Shown: positions 8,268-19,618, numbered from the stretch's first letter. The stretch: 64,000 nt of DNA from Halomonas almeriensis (GCF_030409235.1 NZ_JAUFPO010000002.1:62001-126000); one strand, 5' to 3'. Notes: generated from the sequence alone by a model not told the origin. Numbers and translations: made by a program.

Positions 8268-8906
8268 TCAAATGGCTTCCGGTGTGTGATCGTGCCGGGC
8301 GTGGAAGCGTCGCAGGTCGCGGTCTTCGGGGTGGTGACCAGTGAAAATTTCCACGTAGTAGGGCACGCGTTGCATGCGCAATGCCACCGACTCCTGACAG
8401 TTCATGGAGATGTAACCGATCTGGGTCAGATAGATGCTGCGGCCGCGGACATTGGCCTCCTGGGGCGAGTAGCCGAAGCGTTCGAACATCTGCTTCAGGG
8501 CTTCGATACGTACTTCATCGGCCGCTTCAATATCCTGTGTGACGCCCGGGGACTGCAGGGCCCAGCTGCGGATGGCGAATTCCAGCTGCGAGTCGAAGAG
8601 TTCAGGGTTCAGCCAGCAGTCGAAGACGTTGAGCGCGGCCTCGGTAATGGTTTCGGCGTAGGCTTCTGTCTGGCCGACCAGCCCCCGGGTATTCGTCTCC
8701 CGCCAGCGCTCGATGAGGGCCTGCAGCAGCGCTTCCCGGTCCGTGAAGAACCAGTAGAAGCTGGTGCGCGAGAGCCCGAGGCGCTTGGCCAGCGGCAGAA
8801 TCTTGACGCTGTCCACACCAGACTCGAGCAGTAGTTCGAAGGCGGCATTCAGCCAGGCCTCGCGTGAGCCTTTCCATTTGGTGGGACGCTGGTCGGTATC
8901 GGGCAT
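8268..8906 (-). CDS. TetR/AcrR-family transcriptional regulator
   Basis: A repressor-type protein of about 212 residues. The N-terminal helix-turn-helix is clear: WLNAAFELLLESG, then LAKRLGLSRTSFYWFFTDREALLQAL. The C-terminal ligand domain has no recognised family motif. The ATG at 8906 was chosen; a TTG at 8930 would add eight residues, and neither has a convincing ribosome site. It faces etfA convergently. An exact 8-bp inverted repeat about 80 bp upstream shares half-sites with the demethylase/proC divergent promoter, so it probably controls both itself and the catabolic cluster, with a methylated proline or a breakdown product as likely inducer (inference). Confidence 0.88.
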   Translation of the reverse strand: MPDTDQRPTKWKGSREAWLNAAFELLLESGVDSVKILPLAKRLGLSRTSFYWFFTDREALLQALIERWRETNTRGLVGQTEAYAETITEAALNVFDCWLNPELFDSQLEFAIRSWALQSPGVTQDIEAADEVRIEALKQMFERFGYSPQEANVRGRSIYLTQIGYISMNCQESVALRMQRVPYYVEIFTGHHPEDRDLRRFHARHDHTPEAI

Positions 8907-8983
8907 CGAAAGGGCCTGGCGCGTTCGCAAGTGGAGAGCGTGGCCACAAGAGCCCTGCAGCCGCGCTCTGGATCAGCCGGCAA

Positions 8984-9012
8984 GTGTACATTGGTGTATT
9001 GTTCATGTACAC
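8984..9012. promoter_or_regulatory. Candidate TetR autoregulatory operator
   Basis: GTGTACAT (8984-8991) and ATGTACAC (9005-9012) form a perfect 8-bp inverted repeat with a 13-base spacer, upstream of the tetR start. The 3' part TGTTCATGTACA is itself a near-palindrome. Shared words with 4033-4070 suggest one regulator binds both places. Confidence 0.55.
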
Positions 9013-9032
9013 GCAGAGGCCGCGAACAAGGT

Positions 9033-9425
9033 TTACTCGTTGGGTACTTCGCCCCGGGCGATCATCAGGCGCTCCATCAACTCGTTCCAGCGATGGCGGG
9101 TCATCAGGGTCGTCAGCCCGGAAAACAGCGCCCAGCTCTTGCGCCGCCAGCCCTTGAGTCGCAGGTTGTGTGCCACCAGCAGGCGCATCAGCTTGTGATC
9201 GTCGAAGTTGCGCCATTCGCTGGCCACCGACATCTGCTGGCGCGATAGCACCGGCGCGAGCTCCAGTCGAAACACCCACTCCAGCTCCCGGGTACTGAGG
9301 TCATGGCGTTCGATGACCTCGATCATGCGCGCATAGTCGCTTTCCCTGGGTTCGCGCTCCAGCCACAGCGGCGCCAGGGCCAGCCATAATTCGCCACGTT
9401 CGTCGACGAGGGTCTGGGCATCCAT
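9033..9425 (-). CDS. Conserved hypothetical small protein (possibly DUF7079)
   Basis: A 130-residue soluble protein, rich in Leu, Glu and Arg and probably all-helical, with no signal peptide or membrane segment. It resembles a family of small uncharacterised bacterial proteins that I believe is DUF7079, with the pattern ELWLALAPLWLEREPRESDY near the N-terminus; I could not check this. The ATG at 9425 has a GGAG-like site (rc of the bases just after it). It sits upstream of tetR on the same strand, with the candidate tetR operator between them, so it is probably a separate transcription unit. No function is proposed. Confidence 0.7.
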   Translation of the reverse strand: MDAQTLVDERGELWLALAPLWLEREPRESDYARMIEVIERHDLSTRELEWVFRLELAPVLSRQQMSVASEWRNFDDHKLMRLLVAHNLRLKGWRRKSWALFSGLTTLMTRHRWNELMERLMIARGEVPNE

Positions 9426-9647
9426 GGCGGTCTCCTGCGAGGGTGATGAAGTATCGCTTCAGGACCTGCATGCTGCCCCAGCCGGCGGGCCGACTCAACC
9501 GGCGTTGCCTGGATCGTTTGACCAGGTACGCGGATGAGGGCGGACACTGCGGCCCAGTGGCGCTAGAATGGCGTGATCGAGCATTCAACGCTGGAGCGTG
9601 CGTGGCGCGGCATCCGGCCAAACCGGCATTCAATGTAGAGGTCTGAC

Positions 9648-10844
9648 GTGATCATCAAACCCAAGGTACGCGGTTTCATTTGCACCACCACTCACCCTGT
9701 CGGCTGCGAGCAGAACGTACGCGAACAGATCGAGGCAACTCGTGCGCGCGGTCTGGACAAGCAGGATGGCCCGAAGAAGGTCCTGGTCATCGGCGCGTCC
9801 AGTGGTTATGGGCTGGCAGCACGTATCACCGCCGCGTTCGGCTATGGCGCGGATACCCTGGGCGTGTTCTTCGAGAAGCCGGGCACCGAGAAAAAGCCGG
9901 GCACCGCAGGCTGGTACAACGCCGCGGCGTTCGACAAGTTCGCCAAGCAGGAAGGCCTCTACAGCAAGGCCATCAACGGTGATGCCTTTTCCCACGAAGC
10001 GCGCGACAAGGCCATCGAGCTGATCAAGCAGGACCTCGGCCAGGTCGATCTGGTGGTCTACTCGCTGGCCTCGCCGGTGCGCAAGCTGCCGGACAGCGGC
10101 GAGCTCAAGCGTTCGAGCCTCAAGCCGATCGGCGAGACCTACCGCGCCACTGCCATCGACACCAACAAGGACGCCATCATCGAGGCGGAAGTCGAGCCGG
10201 CCACCGAGCAGGAAATCGCCGATACCCAGGCGGTGATGGGCGGTGAAGACTGGGAGCTGTGGATCGATGCGCTGGACAAGGCGGGTGTGCTGGCGCCCGG
10301 GGCCCGGTCGGTGGCCTTCAGCTACATCGGTACCGAGATTACCTGGCCGATCTACTGGCACGGTGCCCTGGGCAAGGCCAAGGAAGACCTGGATCGCGCC
10401 GCCGGCGAGATCGACAAGCGCCTCGGCGAGCAGGACGGAGGCGCCAACGTGGCGGTTCTGAAGTCCGTAGTGACCCAGGCCAGCGCGGCGATTCCGGTGA
10501 TGCCGCTGTACATCGCCATGGTCTACAAGGTGATGAAGGAGCAGGGTCTTCACGAGGGCACCATCGACCAGCTCAATCGCCTGTTCGCTGAGCGTCTGTA
10601 TGGCGGTGAGGCGGCGACCGATGAGGCCGGCCGCCTGCGCCTGGACGACTGGGAGCTGCGCGACGATGTCCAGCAGGCCTGCAAGGCGCTGTGGGCCGAG
10701 GTCACCACCGACAACCTGTTCGACATCACCGATTACGCGGGCTACAAGCATGACTTCCTGAAGCTCTTCGGCTTCGAGCGTGATGATGTCGACTACGAGG
10801 CGGACGTGGACCCGGTGCGCTCCTTCGATGTCGTTGAGCTCTGA
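9648..10844 (+). CDS. fabV: Enoyl-[acyl-carrier-protein] reductase, FabV type
   Basis: A 398-residue FabV, the NADH-dependent enoyl-ACP reductase that completes each round of fatty acid elongation and is usually insensitive to triclosan. The N-terminus [19 protein letters not shown], the Rossmann motif [15 protein letters not shown], and [11 protein letters not shown] are diagnostic. The Tyr and Lys of the Y-x8-K active site lie in [18 protein letters not shown]. Length matches the family (about 400). The start is GTG at 9648 with GAGG 7 bases upstream. The DUF2959 gene follows after 18 bases, so the two may be cotranscribed. Confidence 0.97.
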   Translation: MIIKPKVRGFICTTTHPVGCEQNVREQIEATRARGLDKQDGPKKVLVIGASSGYGLAARITAAFGYGADTLGVFFEKPGTEKKPGTAGWYNAAAFDKFAKQEGLYSKAINGDAFSHEARDKAIELIKQDLGQVDLVVYSLASPVRKLPDSGELKRSSLKPIGETYRATAIDTNKDAIIEAEVEPATEQEIADTQAVMGGEDWELWIDALDKAGVLAPGARSVAFSYIGTEITWPIYWHGALGKAKEDLDRAAGEIDKRLGEQDGGANVAVLKSVVTQASAAIPVMPLYIAMVYKVMKEQGLHEGTIDQLNRLFAERLYGGEAATDEAGRLRLDDWELRDDVQQACKALWAEVTTDNLFDITDYAGYKHDFLKLFGFERDDVDYEADVDPVRSFDVVEL

Positions 10845-10862
10845 TCATTCGGGAGAGGCCAG

Positions 10863-11543
10863 ATGATGCCCCGTATTCCGCTGAGGTCCTGTGCTGCATG
10901 GCTGCTGCCGCTGGTGGCCGTGCTGCTGCTGACCGGCTGCCAGAGTGCCTATTACGGTGCCCTGGAAAAGGTCGGCATTCACAAGCGTGAGCTGATGGTG
11001 GATCGCGTCGAGGAAGGACGCGACGCCCAGGTCGAGGCCGAACAGCAGTTCGCCTCGGCACTGGAGCAGTTCCGCGCCGTGGTGCGTGTGCCGGACAGCG
11101 AGCTGTCCGAGACCTATGAGCGCCTTGAAACTTCTCATGAGCGCAGCGAAGCTGCCGCCGAGCGCGTGCAATCGCGCATCGACGACATCGAGTCGGTCGC
11201 CGAGGCGCTGTTTGCGGAATGGGAAGACGAGCTCGACCTCTATCAGAGTGCCGAGTATCGCCGGCTCTCCGAGCAGCGTCTGCGTCAGACGCGTCAGCGC
11301 TATGCGCAGATGCGCGATGCCATGCAGGAGGCCGCCGACAGCATGCAGCCTGTTCTGCTGGTCATGCGCGATAATGTCCTGCTGCTCAAGCACAACCTCA
11401 ATGCCCGGGCAATCGGCGCATTGCGCGGTGAAGTCGATGGGCTGGAGCGTGAGGTAGCCGCATTGCGTGAACGCATGCAGGCCGCCATTTCGCGTTCCAA
11501 TGCCTTCATCGATACGCTGCACGATATCGATGATGGGCGTTGA
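10863..11543 (+). CDS. DUF2959 family lipoprotein
   Basis: A 226-residue predicted lipoprotein. The signal sequence ends in LLLTGCQS, so Cys near position 26 would be lipidated. The rest is strongly helical and charged with long heptad-like stretches (residues about 50-215), so a coiled coil in the periplasm is likely. The sequence YYGALEKVGIHKRELMVDRV after the lipobox is typical of DUF2959 proteins, whose role is unknown. The ATG at 10863 is preceded by GGGAGAGG. It lies just downstream of fabV, and its 3' end overlaps the start of the AraC regulator gene. Confidence 0.88.
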   Translation: MMPRIPLRSCAAWLLPLVAVLLLTGCQSAYYGALEKVGIHKRELMVDRVEEGRDAQVEAEQQFASALEQFRAVVRVPDSELSETYERLETSHERSEAAAERVQSRIDDIESVAEALFAEWEDELDLYQSAEYRRLSEQRLRQTRQRYAQMRDAMQEAADSMQPVLLVMRDNVLLLKHNLNARAIGALRGEVDGLEREVAALRERMQAAISRSNAFIDTLHDIDDGR

Positions 11544-12513
11544 AGAGGGCGCAACGCTCTATGCCCATGCCCTGACTCGCCGTGTCGGCGTCATGGTGAT
11601 GCCCGGCTTCTCGATGCTGGCCCAGGCCTGTGCGACCGAGCCGCTGGATATCGCCAATCGGCTGGCCGGGCGGACGCTGTATCGGCTTTCGACCTTCGCC
11701 GTCGACGAGCGGCCGGTGGCCAGTGCCTCTGGGCAGGCGCTGTTGCCCCAGTCGGCGGCTGGCGGTTCAGCCTCGGCGCTGGACCTGCTGCTGGTCTGCG
11801 CACCGGGGCCGTTGGCCGGCACGGTGTCGAACGACCTCCTTGACTGGCTGCAGCGCCTGGCCGCGGCTCGCGTGGTACTGGGCGGCATTGGCGGGGGCAC
11901 CGAGCTGCTGGCGCGGACCGGGGCACTCGATGGCTATCGGGCCACCTTGCCCTGGCCGCGCTTCGAGGCCTTCGCCCGCGATTATCCGCGGGTCCGGCTG
12001 TCTCAGCAGCTCTTCGAGATCGACCGCGACCGGCTGACCTGCGGTGGCGGTACCGCGGCCATGGACATGATGATGACCCTGGTCGGCCACCACCACGGCG
12101 ACGAACTGGCCGAGCGCATCTCCGAACACTTCGTGCTCGAACGCATTCGCATGGGCGACGAGCCTCAGCAGGTGCCGCTGCGCACCCGTCTAGGCCACGC
12201 ACCACAGAGCCTGGTGGATGCCGTCTCACTGATGGAGTCCAACATCGAGGAGCCGTTGACGACCCATGAGCTGGCCGAGCATCTGGGGATATCGCGGCGC
12301 CAGCTGGAGCGGTTGTTCAAGAAGTACCTGCAGGCGGTACCGAGCCGCTATTATCTCAACCTGCGCTTGCAGCAGGCCCGGCGCATGCTGCGCGACAGCG
12401 ACCGACCGGCCGGTGACATCGCCCTGCAGACCGGTTTTTCCTCGGCGGCGCACTTCTCCACCGCCTATCGCAACCACTTCGGCATGACACCGCGGGAAGA
12501 ACGGCTGACCTGA
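11530..12513 (+). CDS. AraC-family regulator with DJ-1/PfpI-like sensor domain (ArgR/GbdR type)
   Basis: A 327-residue regulator. Residues about 15-190 form a class-I glutamine amidotransferase-like (DJ-1/PfpI) domain beginning RRVGVMVMPGFSMLAQ, without an obvious catalytic Cys. The C-terminal AraC double helix-turn-helix contains LAEHLGISRRQLERLFKKYL and TGFSSAAHFSTAYRNHFG. Domain order and linker match Pseudomonas ArgR, GbdR and CdhR. Because the arginine succinyltransferase operon starts about 900 bp downstream, an ArgR-like activator of arginine catabolism is the best guess, but a role for another nitrogenous substrate cannot be excluded. The start at 11530 overlaps the DUF2959 end; no clear ribosome site is present, suggesting coupling. 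Confidence 0.85.
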   Translation: MMGVEEGATLYAHALTRRVGVMVMPGFSMLAQACATEPLDIANRLAGRTLYRLSTFAVDERPVASASGQALLPQSAAGGSASALDLLLVCAPGPLAGTVSNDLLDWLQRLAAARVVLGGIGGGTELLARTGALDGYRATLPWPRFEAFARDYPRVRLSQQLFEIDRDRLTCGGGTAAMDMMMTLVGHHHGDELAERISEHFVLERIRMGDEPQQVPLRTRLGHAPQSLVDAVSLMESNIEEPLTTHELAEHLGISRRQLERLFKKYLQAVPSRYYLNLRLQQARRMLRDSDRPAGDIALQTGFSSAAHFSTAYRNHFGMTPREERLT

Positions 12514-12561
12514 CCGCCGCCGCATGTGGCACGGGCCATGGCGCGTCGCAGCAACGCGATG

Positions 12562-13206
12562 TCAGTCGGCTTCAGCGCTGCTCGGGTTGCCTGTCTTGTG
12601 TGCCAGCAGGGCTCGGAACAAGGTGCCCATCATCACGGGTTGGTCCCTATCAATAGTGAAGCCGGCGCCTTCCAGCAGCGGTCTGGCCTGGCGGGTAATA
12701 TCCGTCGCGATGGCTGACGTGACCAGGTTGAGCGCGCGGCGCCCCGGGCCTGCCGGACGGGCATCACTCTGGAACTTGTCCATCACGCACAGCTGGCCGT
12801 TGGCGGCCAGGACGCGATGTGCCTCGGCGAGCCCGTGGTTCGGTGCTGGCATCACCGCCAGGATGAGATGCATCACCACCACGTCGAAATGCGCGTCGGG
12901 GTAGTCGAGATCGCTGGCGTCCATGACCGATGCCTGGACATCGCGCTGCAGCGTCGTGGCTCGCCGTTTGAGGCGCTGGACCATGATCGGTGAAAGGTCC
13001 GTGGCATGCAGTTCGACATCCCGCGGCAGCCAGGGCAAGTCCAGGCCGGTGCCCGCGCCGACCAGGAGTACACGCATGCCGGGGCGCCACTGAACCTGGT
13101 TCAGCGAAGTCTGCCGAGCGCGACGCAGGGCGCGATCCACTACGGCGTCATAGACCGGGGCATAGCCGCCATAGCGCAGACGATTCCAGGCGGTAGTGTT
13201 GAGCAT
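12562..13206 (-). CDS. Class I SAM-dependent methyltransferase
   Basis: A 214-residue methyltransferase with the SAM-binding glycine motif LLVGAGTGLDLP, an acidic end of strand two (LHATDLSP), and FDVVVMHLILAVMP for motif post-I. The N-terminus AWNRLRYGGYAPVYDAVV is like the UbiE/phosphatidylethanolamine N-methyltransferase group, so a lipid or quinone-like substrate is possible but unproven. The ATG at 13206 has GAGGAAGG upstream; longer in-frame starts would bury that site within the coding region. It lies between the AraC gene and the ast operon on the opposite strand and diverges from astC. Confidence 0.85.
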   Translation of the reverse strand: MLNTTAWNRLRYGGYAPVYDAVVDRALRRARQTSLNQVQWRPGMRVLLVGAGTGLDLPWLPRDVELHATDLSPIMVQRLKRRATTLQRDVQASVMDASDLDYPDAHFDVVVMHLILAVMPAPNHGLAEAHRVLAANGQLCVMDKFQSDARPAGPGRRALNLVTSAIATDITRQARPLLEGAGFTIDRDQPVMMGTLFRALLAHKTGNPSSAEAD

Positions 13207-13259
13207 GCGACCTTCCTCGTTTGGCCTCATAGAGGCTTTCTGCCTTGGGACGATCATGA

Positions 13260-14633
<1,374 letters not shown>

Positions 14634-14680
14634 GCCGCGCTGCCGCCATGCCGCAAGTCGACACCCGAGGAGGCCATGCC

Positions 14681-15751
14681 ATGTTGGTGGTACGTCCTGC
14701 CCGGCCGGCGGATCTGCCGGCCCTGGAGCGCCTGGCAGGCACGGCGACGCCGCGCCTGACCAACCTGCCGGCGCACCGTGACCGTCTGGAGGAGCGCATC
14801 GCGCGCTCCCAGCGCGCCTTCGACGCCGAAGTGGACTTTCCCGGCGACGAGCATTACACCTTCGTGCTGGAGGATCTGGAGCGGGGCGAGGCGGTCGGCA
14901 CCGCCACCATTCGTGCCCAGGCCGGCGCCCAGGAGGCCTACTACACCTATCGCCAGGAAACGCTGATCCACGCCTCCCAGCAGCTCGATGTGCGCCGCGA
15001 GGTGCCGACCCTGTCGCTGTCCCATGAGGTCTCGGAAGCCAGCCTGCTGTGTGCCTATTCACTGGATCCGCATTATCGCGGCACCAGTGCCGAGAGCCTG
15101 CTGCGCCGCGCGCGACTGATGTTCATCGCTCAGTATCCGGAGCGCTTCGCCGAGGTCCTGGCCATGGCCTTTCCGGGCTACCTGGACAGCGAGCAGCAGT
15201 CGCCGTTCTGGAACAGCGTGGGTCGCCATTTCTTCGTGCGCGACTTCCAGGAGATCAACTACATCGCCGGCGTGCGCTCGAAGAGCTTCATCGCCGAGGT
15301 GATGCCGCAGTTCCCGCTCTATCTGGCCCTGCTCTCGCCCCAGGCGCGGGCCGCCGTGGGGCGCGAACATCCGGCCTATGAGTCGGCCGTGGGCGAGATG
15401 CTGGCCGAGGGTTTCCTGCGTTCGCGGCATGTCGATATCTTCGATGCCGGCCCGGTGGTCAAGGGCGAGCGTTCGCGCCTGGAGAGCTTCCGTCAGGCAG
15501 CATGGCACCCGGTGCGCGTGCGTCCGGCCCATTCGCTGCCCGATGCCGAGCCGGCCATGGTGGCCAATCAGCGCCTCGGCGATTTTCGCTGTGTGGTGGC
15601 GCGTTACGCCCTGTCGCCGACCGGCCAGCTCATGCTGTCGCCGGAACATGCCGAGTTGCTGGGCGTCGAGGAAGGCCGTGCCGTGCTGGCGGCGCCCCTC
15701 GCCCTGGCGGGCGGCGAGCTGGATGCCGGTTACGATGAAGGAGAGCTGTAA
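14681..15751 (+). CDS. aruF: Arginine/ornithine N-succinyltransferase, alpha (AruF-type) subunit
   Basis: A 356-residue member of the AstA family, the enzyme that transfers succinyl from succinyl-CoA to the alpha-amino group of arginine. Shared family features are the N-terminal VRPARPADLPALERLA, LSHEVSEASLLCAYSLDP, FPGYLDSEQQSPFWNSVG and the HVDIFDAGPVV segment. Two AstA-like genes in tandem is the arrangement of Pseudomonas aruF-aruG, which make a heteromeric enzyme; this is the first. The ATG at 14681 has GAGGAGG 8 bases upstream. Its TAA shares one base with the aruG ATG. Confidence 0.93.
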   Translation: MLVVRPARPADLPALERLAGTATPRLTNLPAHRDRLEERIARSQRAFDAEVDFPGDEHYTFVLEDLERGEAVGTATIRAQAGAQEAYYTYRQETLIHASQQLDVRREVPTLSLSHEVSEASLLCAYSLDPHYRGTSAESLLRRARLMFIAQYPERFAEVLAMAFPGYLDSEQQSPFWNSVGRHFFVRDFQEINYIAGVRSKSFIAEVMPQFPLYLALLSPQARAAVGREHPAYESAVGEMLAEGFLRSRHVDIFDAGPVVKGERSRLESFRQAAWHPVRVRPAHSLPDAEPAMVANQRLGDFRCVVARYALSPTGQLMLSPEHAELLGVEEGRAVLAAPLALAGGELDAGYDEGEL

Positions 15752-16797
15752 TGCGCATACGACCCATTGCCGAGTCCGATCTCGAAGGGCTGCGCGTGCT
15801 GGCGCGCGAAACCGGCGTCGGTTTCACCTCCCTGCCGGACAACACCGAGTTCCTGGCGGCCAAGATCGCCACGGCGGTGAGCGCCTTCAATGGCGAGACG
15901 CCGGAGGAAAATCGCCTGTACTTCTTCGTTCTCGAGGACGAGGTCGAGGGCAAGCTGGCCGGTTGCTGCGCCATCGAGAGTCAGGTGGGGCGCGAGATTC
16001 CCTTCTACCATTATCGCGTGGGCACCCTGGCGCATTCCTCGGTTCAGCTCGATCTGCACCGCACCATCGATACGCTCTTCTTGAGCTCCGACCATACGGG
16101 GGATGCCGAGGTGGCCTCGCTGTTCCTGCGTGCTGAGTACCGCGGCGCCGATCGTCGCCATGAGCGCAATGGCGCCCTGCTGTCGATGATGCGCTGGTTG
16201 TTCATGGCCGAGTTCCGCCAGACCTTTCCCGACAAGGTGCTGGCCGAGATGCGAGGCCTGTTCGACGCCGACGGCCGCAGCCCCTTCTGGGACTGCCTGG
16301 GCAGCCACTTCTTCCCCCTGGATTTCAGTGAGGCCGATCGCCTGACCGGCCTGGGGCAGAAGAGTTTCATCGGCGAACTGATGCCCAAGTTCCCGATCTA
16401 TACGCCCTTCCTCTCCGAACAGGCCCGCGCCTGCATCGGCCAGGTCCATGACGACACCCGGCCGGCGCTGGCCATGCTCAAGAAGCAGGGGCTGCGCTGG
16501 GAAGGCTTTATCGACATCTTCGACGGCGGCCCCACCGTCGAGGCCTATATCGACGATGTGCGTGGGGTGCGTCTATCGCGGCATTGTCGGGTCGAGGTTC
16601 AGCCGGGCGAGCTGGAGCAGACACCACGCCCGCGCTGGCTGGCAGCCAACACCGTGATGGCGGATTTTCGCGCCGCCTGGGTCGGCCGCGGCCCCGACGA
16701 GCACGGCGTGCTCACCCTGAGCGAGGCCGAGGCCCAGCGCCTGGAGGTTCGTACCGGCGACACCCTGCGCATTCTGGATAGCGACGAGGAGGCATGA
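15751..16797 (+). CDS. aruG: Arginine N-succinyltransferase, beta (AruG/AstA-type) subunit
   Basis: A 348-residue AstA-family protein, second subunit of arginine succinyltransferase and closer to the single AstA of enterobacteria. It has MRIRPIAESDLEGLRVLARETGVGF at the N-terminus (family GNAT-like fold), FLRAEYRGADRRHERNGALLS, DADGRSPFWDCLGSHFF and GFIDIFDGGPTVEA. The ATG overlaps the aruF stop by one base (TAATG), and its own TGA overlaps the astD start, so the whole operon is translationally coupled. Confidence 0.94.
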   Translation: MRIRPIAESDLEGLRVLARETGVGFTSLPDNTEFLAAKIATAVSAFNGETPEENRLYFFVLEDEVEGKLAGCCAIESQVGREIPFYHYRVGTLAHSSVQLDLHRTIDTLFLSSDHTGDAEVASLFLRAEYRGADRRHERNGALLSMMRWLFMAEFRQTFPDKVLAEMRGLFDADGRSPFWDCLGSHFFPLDFSEADRLTGLGQKSFIGELMPKFPIYTPFLSEQARACIGQVHDDTRPALAMLKKQGLRWEGFIDIFDGGPTVEAYIDDVRGVRLSRHCRVEVQPGELEQTPRPRWLAANTVMADFRAAWVGRGPDEHGVLTLSEAEAQRLEVRTGDTLRILDSDEEA

Positions 16798-18266
16798 TGA
16801 AGGCGACGCAACAGCTACTGATCGGCGGCCACTGGCAGGACGGCGAAGCGACAGCATTCGGCAAGCAGGATCCCGTGAGCGGCGAGTCGTTATGGTCGGG
16901 TGGTGCGGCCAGCGAGGCCCAGGTGGATGCCGCCGTGGCTGCCGCACGCGCCGCCATGCCCGATTGGGCGCGCACGCCCCTGGAAGAGCGCAAGGCGCTG
17001 GTCGAGCGCTTCCGCGAGGCGCTCGAAGCGCACCGCGAAGACCTGGCCATGGCGATTGCCCACGAGACCGGCAAGCCGCTGTGGGAGGCGCGCACCGAGG
17101 TGGGGGCCATGATCGGCAAGATGGCGATCTCGGTCCGCGCTCAGCAGGAACGCGCCGGCGAGCGCGAACGCGACCTGGGAGATGCGCGTGCCGTGCTGCG
17201 TCACCGTCCGCATGGCGTGATGGCGGTCTTCGGCCCCTACAACTTCCCCGGGCACCTGCCCAATGGCCATATCGTGCCGGCGCTGCTGGCCGGTAACAGC
17301 GTGGTCTTCAAGCCCAGCGAGCAGACGCCGCTGACCGCCGACCTGACCCTGCAGTGCTGGCGCGAGGCCGGTCTTCCGGAAGGCGTCATCAACCTGGTCC
17401 AGGGCGCGGCGCCGGTGGGGCAGGCGTTGTCCCAGCACCCGGGTATCGACGGCCTGCTGTTTACCGGCAGCGCCAAGGTCGGTGGCCTCTTGCAGCGTCA
17501 GTTCGCCGATCAGCTGGGCAAGATCCTGGCGCTGGAGCTCGGCGGCAACAACCCGCTGGTGGTCAAGGATGTGCCGGATCAGGATGCGGCCGTGCTGACC
17601 ATTCTGCAGTCGGCCTTCGCCTCCGGCGGGCAGCGCTGCACCTGCGCTCGGCGCCTGATCGTGCCGCGCGGTGAAGCCGGCGACCGGCTGCTGGAAGGCC
17701 TCGCCGAGGCCATCGGCAAGCTGCGCGTGGCCAGCCAGTTCGCCGAGCCGGCGGGCTTCTACGGCGGCCTGGCCACCCTGGAGGCCGCGGATGGTCTGCT
17801 TGAAGCGCAAGCCGACCTCGAAGCGCGAGGTGGCCGCGTGCTGTCGCGCATGGCGCGTCTGGAGGAGGGCACCAGCCTGCTTTCACCGGCGCTGATCGAC
17901 GTCACCGGCGTCGAGGTGCCCGACGAGGAGCACTTCGGCCCTCTGCTCAAGGTCTATCGCAGCGCCGACTGGGACGAGGCGATCACCATGGCCAACGATA
18001 CCCGCTACGGTCTGTCCGCCGGGCTGATCGGCGGCGAGCAGGCCGACTGGGATGACTTCCTGTTGCGTATCCGCGCCGGCATCGTCAACTGGAACCGTCA
18101 GACCACCGGTGCCTCGGGCGATGCGCCCTTCGGTGGAGTGGGGGACAGCGGCAACCATCGGCCGAGCGCCTACTATGCCGCCGACTACTGCGCCTATCCG
18201 GTGGCGTCCATGGAAAGCCAGGACCTGCATCTGCCGGACCAACTGCCACCGGGGATCACGCTATGA
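16797..18266 (+). CDS. astD: N-succinylglutamate 5-semialdehyde dehydrogenase
   Basis: A 489-residue NAD-dependent aldehyde dehydrogenase that oxidises succinylglutamate semialdehyde to succinylglutamate. The catalytic Glu is in [13 protein letters not shown], the nucleophile Cys in [12 protein letters not shown], and the NAD-binding TGSAKVGG loop is intact. The AstD-specific [19 protein letters not shown] and [19 protein letters not shown] are present. Either ATG of the ATGATG at 16794 could start translation; 16797 has better spacing from GAGGAGG. The astB start overlaps its stop. Confidence 0.96.
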   Translation: MKATQQLLIGGHWQDGEATAFGKQDPVSGESLWSGGAASEAQVDAAVAAARAAMPDWARTPLEERKALVERFREALEAHREDLAMAIAHETGKPLWEARTEVGAMIGKMAISVRAQQERAGERERDLGDARAVLRHRPHGVMAVFGPYNFPGHLPNGHIVPALLAGNSVVFKPSEQTPLTADLTLQCWREAGLPEGVINLVQGAAPVGQALSQHPGIDGLLFTGSAKVGGLLQRQFADQLGKILALELGGNNPLVVKDVPDQDAAVLTILQSAFASGGQRCTCARRLIVPRGEAGDRLLEGLAEAIGKLRVASQFAEPAGFYGGLATLEAADGLLEAQADLEARGGRVLSRMARLEEGTSLLSPALIDVTGVEVPDEEHFGPLLKVYRSADWDEAITMANDTRYGLSAGLIGGEQADWDDFLLRIRAGIVNWNRQTTGASGDAPFGGVGDSGNHRPSAYYAADYCAYPVASMESQDLHLPDQLPPGITL

Positions 18267-19618
18267 ATCAGGTGGCTCAGGATGTGCGCGAGGTCAACTT
18301 CGATGGCCTGGTCGGCCTGACGCACAACTACTCCGGGCTGGCCCATGGCAACATGGCCTCGATGACCCATCAGGGGCTGATCGCCAATCCCCGCGAGGCC
18401 GCGCTGCAGGGTCTGGAAAAGATGAAGTCGCTGATGGAGGCCGGCTATGCCCAGGGCGTGCTGCCACCCCAGCAGCGGCCGGACCTCGGGGCGCTGCGCG
18501 AACTGGGCTTCACCGGCAGCGATGCGCAGGTGCTGGCCCGGGCAGCCGAGGAGGCGCCGCAGCTACTGCGCGCGGTGTGCTCGGCGTCCAGCATGTGGAC
18601 CGCGAATGCCGCCACGGTCACGCCCGGCCTGGATGCCGCCGATGGTCGCGTGCACTTCACGCCGGCCAATCTGCAGTCGAGCTTCCATCGTTACCTGGAG
18701 CCGTCGACTACCGGGCGAGTGCTGGCGTCGATCTTTGCCGACTCGGCGCACTTCGCCCATCATCCGGCGCTGCCGGCCACCCCGGCCTTCTCCGATGAAG
18801 GTGCGGCCAACCATACCCGGCTGTGTGCCGAGCATGGTGAAGCCGGCGTGCACCTGTTCGTCTACGGGCGTCAGGCCTTCGGTGGCGATGGTGTCGAGCC
18901 CACACGCTTCCCGGCCCGGCAGACCCTCGAAGCCAGTCAGGCCGTGGCCCGTCAGCATGGCCTGAGCGAGGCGCAGAGCGTCTTCGCTCAGCAGCATCCG
19001 GACGCCATCGATGCCGGCGTCTTCCACAACGACGTCATCGCCGTGGGCAATGGTCCCGTGCTGCTCTACCACGACATGGCCTTCCGGGACGAGGAAGCCA
19101 CCCTGGATGCCCTGCGGGCGAAGATGCCCGAGCCGCTGATCCCGGTGCGCGTTCCCAGCGAGGCGGTCAGTCTCGAGGATGCCGTGGCCTCCTACCTCTT
19201 CAACTCGCAGCTGCTCAGCAACCCCGACGGCAGCATGACCCTGGTGGTGCCCGGCGAGTGTCAGGAGCGCGAAGCGGTATGGCGCTGCATCCAGGATCAC
19301 CTGCTGGCCGGTAACAACCCGATCAGCGAGGTGGTGGTCAAGGACGTCAAGCAGAGCATGCGCAATGGCGGTGGCCCCGCCTGCCTGCGCCTGCGCGTGG
19401 CACTCTCGGCCCGCGAGCGTGCGGCGATTTCCGGCCGTGTGCTGCTCGATGACGCCCTGCATGGCGAGCTGACGACCTGGGTCCAGCGCCACTACCGCGA
19501 CCGCCTGAGCCCGGCGGACCTCGCCGACCCGCAGCTCGCCGAGGAATGCCGTGTCGCCCTCGACGAACTGTCGCGACTCCTCGGGCTCGGCAATGTCTAC
19601 CCCTTCCAGCTCGGCTGA
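18263..19618 (+). CDS. astB: N-succinylarginine dihydrolase
   Basis: A 451-residue AstB, which hydrolyses N2-succinylarginine to succinylornithine, CO2 and ammonia. Typical segments are [21 protein letters not shown] near the N-terminus, [26 protein letters not shown] with the catalytic His, and [16 protein letters not shown] with the nucleophilic Cys. Length is that of the family. It is the last recognised ast gene here: astE (succinylglutamate desuccinylase) is not in the window, and a ZapE-like ATPase gene follows after three bases instead. Confidence 0.97.
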   Translation: MNQVAQDVREVNFDGLVGLTHNYSGLAHGNMASMTHQGLIANPREAALQGLEKMKSLMEAGYAQGVLPPQQRPDLGALRELGFTGSDAQVLARAAEEAPQLLRAVCSASSMWTANAATVTPGLDAADGRVHFTPANLQSSFHRYLEPSTTGRVLASIFADSAHFAHHPALPATPAFSDEGAANHTRLCAEHGEAGVHLFVYGRQAFGGDGVEPTRFPARQTLEASQAVARQHGLSEAQSVFAQQHPDAIDAGVFHNDVIAVGNGPVLLYHDMAFRDEEATLDALRAKMPEPLIPVRVPSEAVSLEDAVASYLFNSQLLSNPDGSMTLVVPGECQEREAVWRCIQDHLLAGNNPISEVVVKDVKQSMRNGGGPACLRLRVALSARERAAISGRVLLDDALHGELTTWVQRHYRDRLSPADLADPQLAEECRVALDELSRLLGLGNVYPFQLG

